Source of the DNA: JBBKWH01 sp037968855
GTDB taxonomy: Bacteria; Pseudomonadota; Gammaproteobacteria; Pseudomonadales; Moraxellaceae
Direction of reading: 5' to 3'
Length of the DNA stretch: 64,000 nucleotides
NCBI GenBank assembly: GCA_037968855.1
Contig: JBBKWH010000021.1
Span: forward strand, 1 to 64,000
Shown here in pieces: positions 60,751 through 64,000 of the stretch. Both the position numbers and the translations under genes were made by a program. Position 1 is the first letter of the stretch. Each line of letters opens with the position of its first letter. A model generated the notes under the pieces. It searched no databases and was not told the DNA's origin. It was given only the letters and a program-made list of their open reading frames with translations.

Positions 60751-60937
60751 GTGAAGGTATCCATCAAAGGGAAGGCTGCGACGGTAAGAGCCCGTTGCTG
60801 ATGGCTGATTTTTTCATATTCGCGATCACGGATCTGCGAATTCAGTCACATTTAGATCAGGCGTTGGTCGGCTAGGGAATGATGTTTCATTGTTGCGTCG
60901 TACTTGCCCAGAGGAATGGCATGACATCACATCGCAA

Positions 60938-60959
60938 ACAGCAGTCCGAAGACTGCTGT
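60938..60959 (-). terminator. Hairpin downstream of the DUF1456 gene
   Basis: A perfect 9-bp stem (ACAGCAGTC/GACTGCTGT) with a TTCG loop on the minus strand lies 24 bp after the DUF1456 stop. The loop is of the very stable C(UUCG)G type. The T tract after it is short, so this may be a terminator or an mRNA-stabilising 3' hairpin. Confidence 0.5.
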
Positions 60960-60982
60960 GATAAATGCTAGCGTAGAACGTA

Positions 60983-61483
60983 TTAAGCGGGTAAGTCTTT
61001 ACGCAGACGGCGGGTGAGACCTTTGAGGAAATAACGTAGCATTTGATCGCCACAGGCGCGGTAATGCTTGTGACCGACACTGCGGAACAGGGCGCTGAGT
61101 TCTGGACGGCTGACCGAGAACTCGGCATTGCTGAGCAAGTCCAACATGTCTTGCTCGTGCAGTTCAAAGGCCACGCGGAGTTTTTTGAGCATCGTATTGT
61201 TGGTTAAGGGCACGTAGACGTTCGGCAGGGCAGGCAATGCCGAACCCGCTGGACGCTTGCCACGGCGTTGGACGATCAGGCCGTTTAACACATCTTCAAG
61301 CACTCGATCTGGACAGATCAGGCGATCTTCCTCTTCGTCACGCATCAAGTAGCATTCCATCTCACGAATGCTGGGTAGTTCGGTGGATACCGGCTGCTCG
61401 GCCAAGACCATCAGGGCCAACACATCAGATTCGCTGATATTGAGCATAAAGCGCAGGCTGCGCAGCACATCGTTATTCATCAT
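60983..61483 (-). CDS. DUF1456 protein (YehS-like)
   Basis: The 166-residue product matches YehS/DUF1456 proteins, which carry two copies of a helical repeat. The first is MNNDVLRSLRFMLNISESDVLALM. The second is NNTMLKKLRVAFELHEQDMLDLLSNAEFSVSRPELSALFRSVGHKHYRACGDQMLRYFLKGL. In both, the family pattern NxxLRKLRxALxLxxxD is plain. The function is unknown. The ATG at 61483 has GGGAG upstream. It lies between the two lipase genes on the same strand. Confidence 0.9.
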   Translation of the reverse strand: MMNNDVLRSLRFMLNISESDVLALMVLAEQPVSTELPSIREMECYLMRDEEEDRLICPDRVLEDVLNGLIVQRRGKRPAGSALPALPNVYVPLTNNTMLKKLRVAFELHEQDMLDLLSNAEFSVSRPELSALFRSVGHKHYRACGDQMLRYFLKGLTRRLRKDLPA

Positions 61484-61523
61484 GATCAAGACTCCCAAAG
61501 GCCAAGCATACAGTCATACAAAT

Positions 61524-61550
61524 AAAAGCCCCCGACTTTTGGTCGAGGGC
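61524..61550 (-). terminator. Terminator downstream of lipase 2
   Basis: On the minus strand GCCCTCGAC and GTCGGGGGC pair with one mismatch around a CAAAA loop and are followed by TTTTATTTG. It lies 150 bp after the lipase 2 stop and ends its transcript before the DUF1456 gene. Confidence 0.6.
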
Positions 61551-61704
61551 CTAGGGTGTCAGACCACGGATCGCATGGCCTGAAAGCGATCAAAAACGGT
61601 GGCGAGGTGTTGTCATTGCTGTACATCTCGCCGATGGTAGGCATGATAAACGCCAACGGGTTGAAGCGCTAGTGCTTTAGGTGGACGGTGGGGTATTTTG
61701 CGCT

Positions 61705-62472
61705 TTAGTCTGCTGCCGTCACCAACGACTGCACCGCATGGCGCACACAGGCATTAAACGACACCAAGCCAATATGAATCGGCCCAGTGACAATAAAACG
61801 ATGCGCTTTATCAACAGCCAGATTTAAGGCGCTATCTAACGCCACAAATTGATCGGTGGTGGTGGCTTGGATCGACCAATCGGTTTGCAACAGGCTTTGT
61901 GGATGACCCACCGCGTTGAGCCACTCATAGTCCGGATAATCACGGCGTAAGGAGTAGCATTGTTTGCTACACATCAAGCCAATATTGGTGCCTTTATGCG
62001 GCGAGCCTAACAACACCGCATCTTCAATCATAATCGGCGCAAAGCCATCTTCGCCTAACTGCGCACCCAGTACTGCTGCACGCGTCATCAAACCACCCAT
62101 CGAGTGAGCAATCACATCGACCGGCTGACCCGTTGAGGTAAAGGTTTGTTGAATATATTGATTAAGCGCCCGCCCAAGTGCGCGCCATGGGGTGTTATCG
62201 GTGATTGTGGCATCGACATTGCGCAGATTCACATCGCAGTTGACGTCGCCTTCGTAATAGCCAACGGTAATGATCGGGCCAGTAAAACCTTGTGCAAGCA
62301 ACTCGGTTTTGAGGTCATGAAAATACGTTGAGCAATCCCAACCGGCCTGAAAATAACTCCAACCGTGGATTAACAGCACTGGCTTGGTTTTATCGTCAGT
62401 GCGCGCATGACTCAGGGTGGTGGCGCAAAGCAATAGGGCGCACAACATGGCCCATAAGGTATGTTTCAACAT
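61705..62472 (-). CDS. Secreted triacylglycerol lipase/esterase 2
   Basis: The 255-residue product has a signal peptide (cleavage near SHA-RTDD, about residue 24) and the same layout as the lipase at 59998-60750. It shows VLLIHGWS, a nucleophile elbow AHSMGG (Ala for the first Gly), and conserved cysteines at the same places (WDCSTYF, NCDVN, MCSKQCYSL), plus one extra near the C-terminus. The two share the mature N-terminus ARTDDKTKPV. They are clearly duplicated but have diverged, so substrate range may differ. An inverted repeat with a GAATA-N2-TATTC core lies upstream. Confidence 0.87.
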   Translation of the reverse strand: MLKHTLWAMLCALLLCATTLSHARTDDKTKPVLLIHGWSYFQAGWDCSTYFHDLKTELLAQGFTGPIITVGYYEGDVNCDVNLRNVDATITDNTPWRALGRALNQYIQQTFTSTGQPVDVIAHSMGGLMTRAAVLGAQLGEDGFAPIMIEDAVLLGSPHKGTNIGLMCSKQCYSLRRDYPDYEWLNAVGHPQSLLQTDWSIQATTTDQFVALDSALNLAVDKAHRFIVTGPIHIGLVSFNACVRHAVQSLVTAAD

Positions 62473-62542
62473 ATCAAATACTCAAAAAAATCAATCAGGC
62501 TGATTGTCTGGCTATCGGTTGTGCAGACCTAAAACCAAGCAA

Positions 62543-62560
62543 TAGGAATAAATATTCATT
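62543..62560. promoter_or_regulatory. GAATA-N2-TATTC inverted repeat upstream of lipase 2
   Basis: TAGGAATA-AA-TATTCATT has a perfect right half and an inner GAATA on the left. The right half is identical to that of the palindrome at 54940-54957. It lies about 70 bp upstream of the lipase 2 start. Confidence 0.35.
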
Positions 62561-62723
62561 TTAACTGTAGATAACGCTACAGGTTATGCACTGCATCACA
62601 GTTTGCTGATGCAAGCATGAGCAATCCTATCAATAGACCGTTTGGATGCTGATTTTATCAACGTGACTGCGGCAAATCGGGCGGCAAATCGGATGGCATT
62701 GCGGTATTTCGCTGGATTTGTGG

Positions 62724-62752
62724 CTTGAAACCACAGCCAACATCCCCCATTG
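62724..62752 (+). promoter_or_regulatory. Sigma-32 (heat shock) promoter of htpG
   Basis: CTTGAAA (62724-62730) and CCCCATTG (62745-62752) are 14 bp apart. The sigma-32 consensus is CTTGAA with CCCCATNT at 13-17 bp, so both boxes match well. The start near 62759 leaves an 87-nt leader before the htpG ATG. Confidence 0.75.
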
Positions 62753-62845
62753 CAGATGCACGCAGAAACGCGATGCTGGCTGTGCATAGCATCACCTCGT
62801 TTTTGCGCCTTATTTTTGAACTGATGCTATCGAATGGAGCGCACC

Positions 62846-64000
62846 ATGAGCGAGACGACCGCCAATACTAAGCGTCATAGCTTTCAGGCCGAAGTGGCCC
62901 AACTACTGCACCTTGTCACCCACTCGCTGTACTCAAATCCAGAGATTTTTTTACGCGAGTTGGTCTCTAACGCCTCGGACGCCTGCGATAAGCTGCGTTT
63001 TGAAGGCATTAATCATCCTGAGTATTACGAAGACCAATCCGAGCTACACGTTCGGGTCAGCTTGAATCAAGACAACAACACCATCGTGATTAGCGACAAT
63101 GGCATTGGTCTGACCGAGCAAGAAGCGATTGATAACCTTGGCACGATTGCCAAATCAGGCACCAAGGACTTTATGTCCAAGCTGTCGGGTGATCAAAAAT
63201 CCGATGCGCAACTGATTGGTCAGTTTGGCGTGGGCTTTTACTCTGGTTTTATTGTGGCCGACAAAATCACTGTCGAATCACGCAAAGCCGGTGCGCCAAC
63301 CAGCGAAGGCGTGCGTTGGGTTAGTGGTGGCACAGGCGAATTTGATGTCGAGCAAATCGAGCGTGCCGAGCGCGGCACCAGCATTATCTTGCACCTGCGC
63401 GACGATGCTCACGAGTATCTAGATGCATGGAAAACTAAATCCATCATCAACAAATACTCCGACCACATCAGTCTACCGATCCAGATGCAAAAAGAAGTCT
63501 GGCAAGAGGCCGAAGAAGAAGGCCAATCGGGTCAAATGGTCAAAACCGATGAATGGGAAACCATTAACTCGGCCAGCGCACTATGGACCCGTGCCAAAAA
63601 AGACGTCAGCGATGAGCAATATCAAGATTTTTATAAGCAAATCAGCCGCGACCAAAGCGATGCGTTGATCTGGACGCATAACCGCGTTGAAGGCAGCACC
63701 GAATACACCCAGTTGCTGTTTATCCCCAGCAAAGCACCGATGGACATGATGTACCGCGAGCGTCAGTCCGGCCTTAAGCTGTACGTCAAGCGCGTGTTCA
63801 TTATGGACGAGGCCGACAACCTGCTGCCACCGTACCTACGCTTTGTCAAAGGCGTGATCGACAGTGCTGATTTGCCGCTAAACGTCAGCCGTGAATTGCT
63901 GCAAGAAAGCCGTGACGTCAAGGCGATCCGAGAAGGCAACACCCGCCGCGTGCTCAGCATGTTGGAGCAACTGGCCAATAGCGATGACGCCGACAAACAA
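62846..64000 (+). CDS. htpG: Molecular chaperone HtpG (Hsp90), 5' part
   Basis: HtpG is the bacterial Hsp90, an ATP-dependent chaperone of the cytosol. The visible 385 codons run to the window edge; the complete protein should be about 620-640 residues. It shows FQAEVAQLLHLVTHSLYSNPEIFLRELVSNASDA, the ATP-site ISDNGIG motif, GTIAKSGTKDF and GQFGVGFYSGFIVAD of the N-terminal GHKL domain, and then the start of the middle domain. GGAG precedes the ATG by 6 nt, and a sigma-32 type promoter precedes it. The right end is truncated by the window, not by mutation. Confidence 0.96.
   Translation, partial: MSETTANTKRHSFQAEVAQLLHLVTHSLYSNPEIFLRELVSNASDACDKLRFEGINHPEYYEDQSELHVRVSLNQDNNTIVISDNGIGLTEQEAIDNLGTIAKSGTKDFMSKLSGDQKSDAQLIGQFGVGFYSGFIVADKITVESRKAGAPTSEGVRWVSGGTGEFDVEQIERAERGTSIILHLRDDAHEYLDAWKTKSIINKYSDHISLPIQMQKEVWQEAEEEGQSGQMVKTDEWETINSASALWTRAKKDVSDEQYQDFYKQISRDQSDALIWTHNRVEGSTEYTQLLFIPSKAPMDMMYRERQSGLKLYVKRVFIMDEADNLLPPYLRFVKGVIDSADLPLNVSRELLQESRDVKAIREGNTRRVLSMLEQLANSDDADKQ

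Larger units (their letters stand above)
62473..62845. other. Divergent lipase 2-htpG intergenic region
   Basis: This 373-base gap holds the control elements of two divergent genes: the GAATA-N2-TATTC palindrome near lipase 2, and the sigma-32 promoter and leader of htpG. The short open frame at 62596-62787 on the minus strand has no ribosome binding site and no family resemblance, so I treat it as non-coding. Confidence 0.55.

Noticed and set aside
62596..62787. 63-residue open frame upstream of htpG
   Set aside because: It overlaps the sigma-32 promoter, has no ribosome binding site, and its composition is not protein-like.
1..64000. CRISPR arrays, tRNA or rRNA genes, prophage or insertion sequences
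   Set aside because: I looked for regularly spaced identical repeats, tRNA-type arms, transposase or integrase motifs and terminal inverted repeats with duplications, and found none I could support.

Overview
The window is a chromosomal segment of a gammaproteobacterium, most likely a member of the Moraxellaceae related to Acinetobacter. The evidence is a gene at 47431-48330 that closely resembles Acinetobacter Acr1 (fatty acyl-CoA reductase of wax-ester synthesis), a Moraxellaceae-type FtsZ tail, the lpxC-dciA-M23 peptidase order, and a division/cell-wall (dcw) cluster split in two. Genes are dense, base composition is roughly even, and most products are housekeeping. I see no phage, transposon, CRISPR array, tRNA or rRNA.

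Layout. 1-104: start of a DUF421-type membrane protein leaving the window. 350-7639: first dcw block, rsmH-ftsL-ftsI-murE-murF-mraY, tightly packed. 7764-20562: interposed genes: a hypothetical protein, rlmA, a cation/proton antiporter, pepA-holC-hypothetical (minus strand), lptF-lptG, a PP2C phosphatase with a small partner, an rRNA-type methyltransferase, a GGA-rich small RNA, xthA, pyrE and gshB. 20742-28948: second dcw block, murG-murC-ddl-ftsQ-ftsA-ftsZ-lpxC; murD and ftsW are absent from both blocks. 29060-35227: dciA, an M23 peptidase, then aceE-aceF. 35322-43389: small hypothetical and enzyme genes, guaB, a fatty acid desaturase, and ompR-envZ. 43665-53942: tex, a MAPEG protein, a DUF2147 protein, acr1, a GGDEF protein, ettA, an ion channel, an SPFH protein and a YcgL-type nucleotidyltransferase. 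54116-64000: accessory genes including a glycine-zipper lipoprotein, a thioesterase, a GST, an alpha/beta hydrolase, an HNH nuclease, a VWA lipoprotein, two paralogous secreted lipases around a DUF1456 gene, and the 5' part of htpG behind a sigma-32 type promoter.

The genes form three functional groups. One builds the envelope and septum: peptidoglycan precursors, the FtsQAZ divisome, LPS export and lipid A. One handles lipids: desaturase, Acr1, a thioesterase-like protein and secreted lipases. One is core metabolism and expression: PDH, GMP and pyrimidine synthesis, Tex, EttA and HtpG.

The most unusual signals are non-coding. (1) A short minus-strand RNA at about 17430-17585 has eight GGA motifs, several in hairpin loops, its own terminator, and an upstream 18-bp palindrome resembling the GacA/UvrY box; it looks like an RsmX/Y/Z (CsrB-type) decoy RNA. 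(2) Five perfect DnaA boxes plus one near-perfect box lie within 125 bp inside the aceF linker, four of them phased at multiples of 21 bp. (3) A GAATA-N2-TATTC palindrome is shared by three intergenic regions. (4) A very AT-rich region upstream of acr1 carries four GCTCTA motifs about 35 bp apart.
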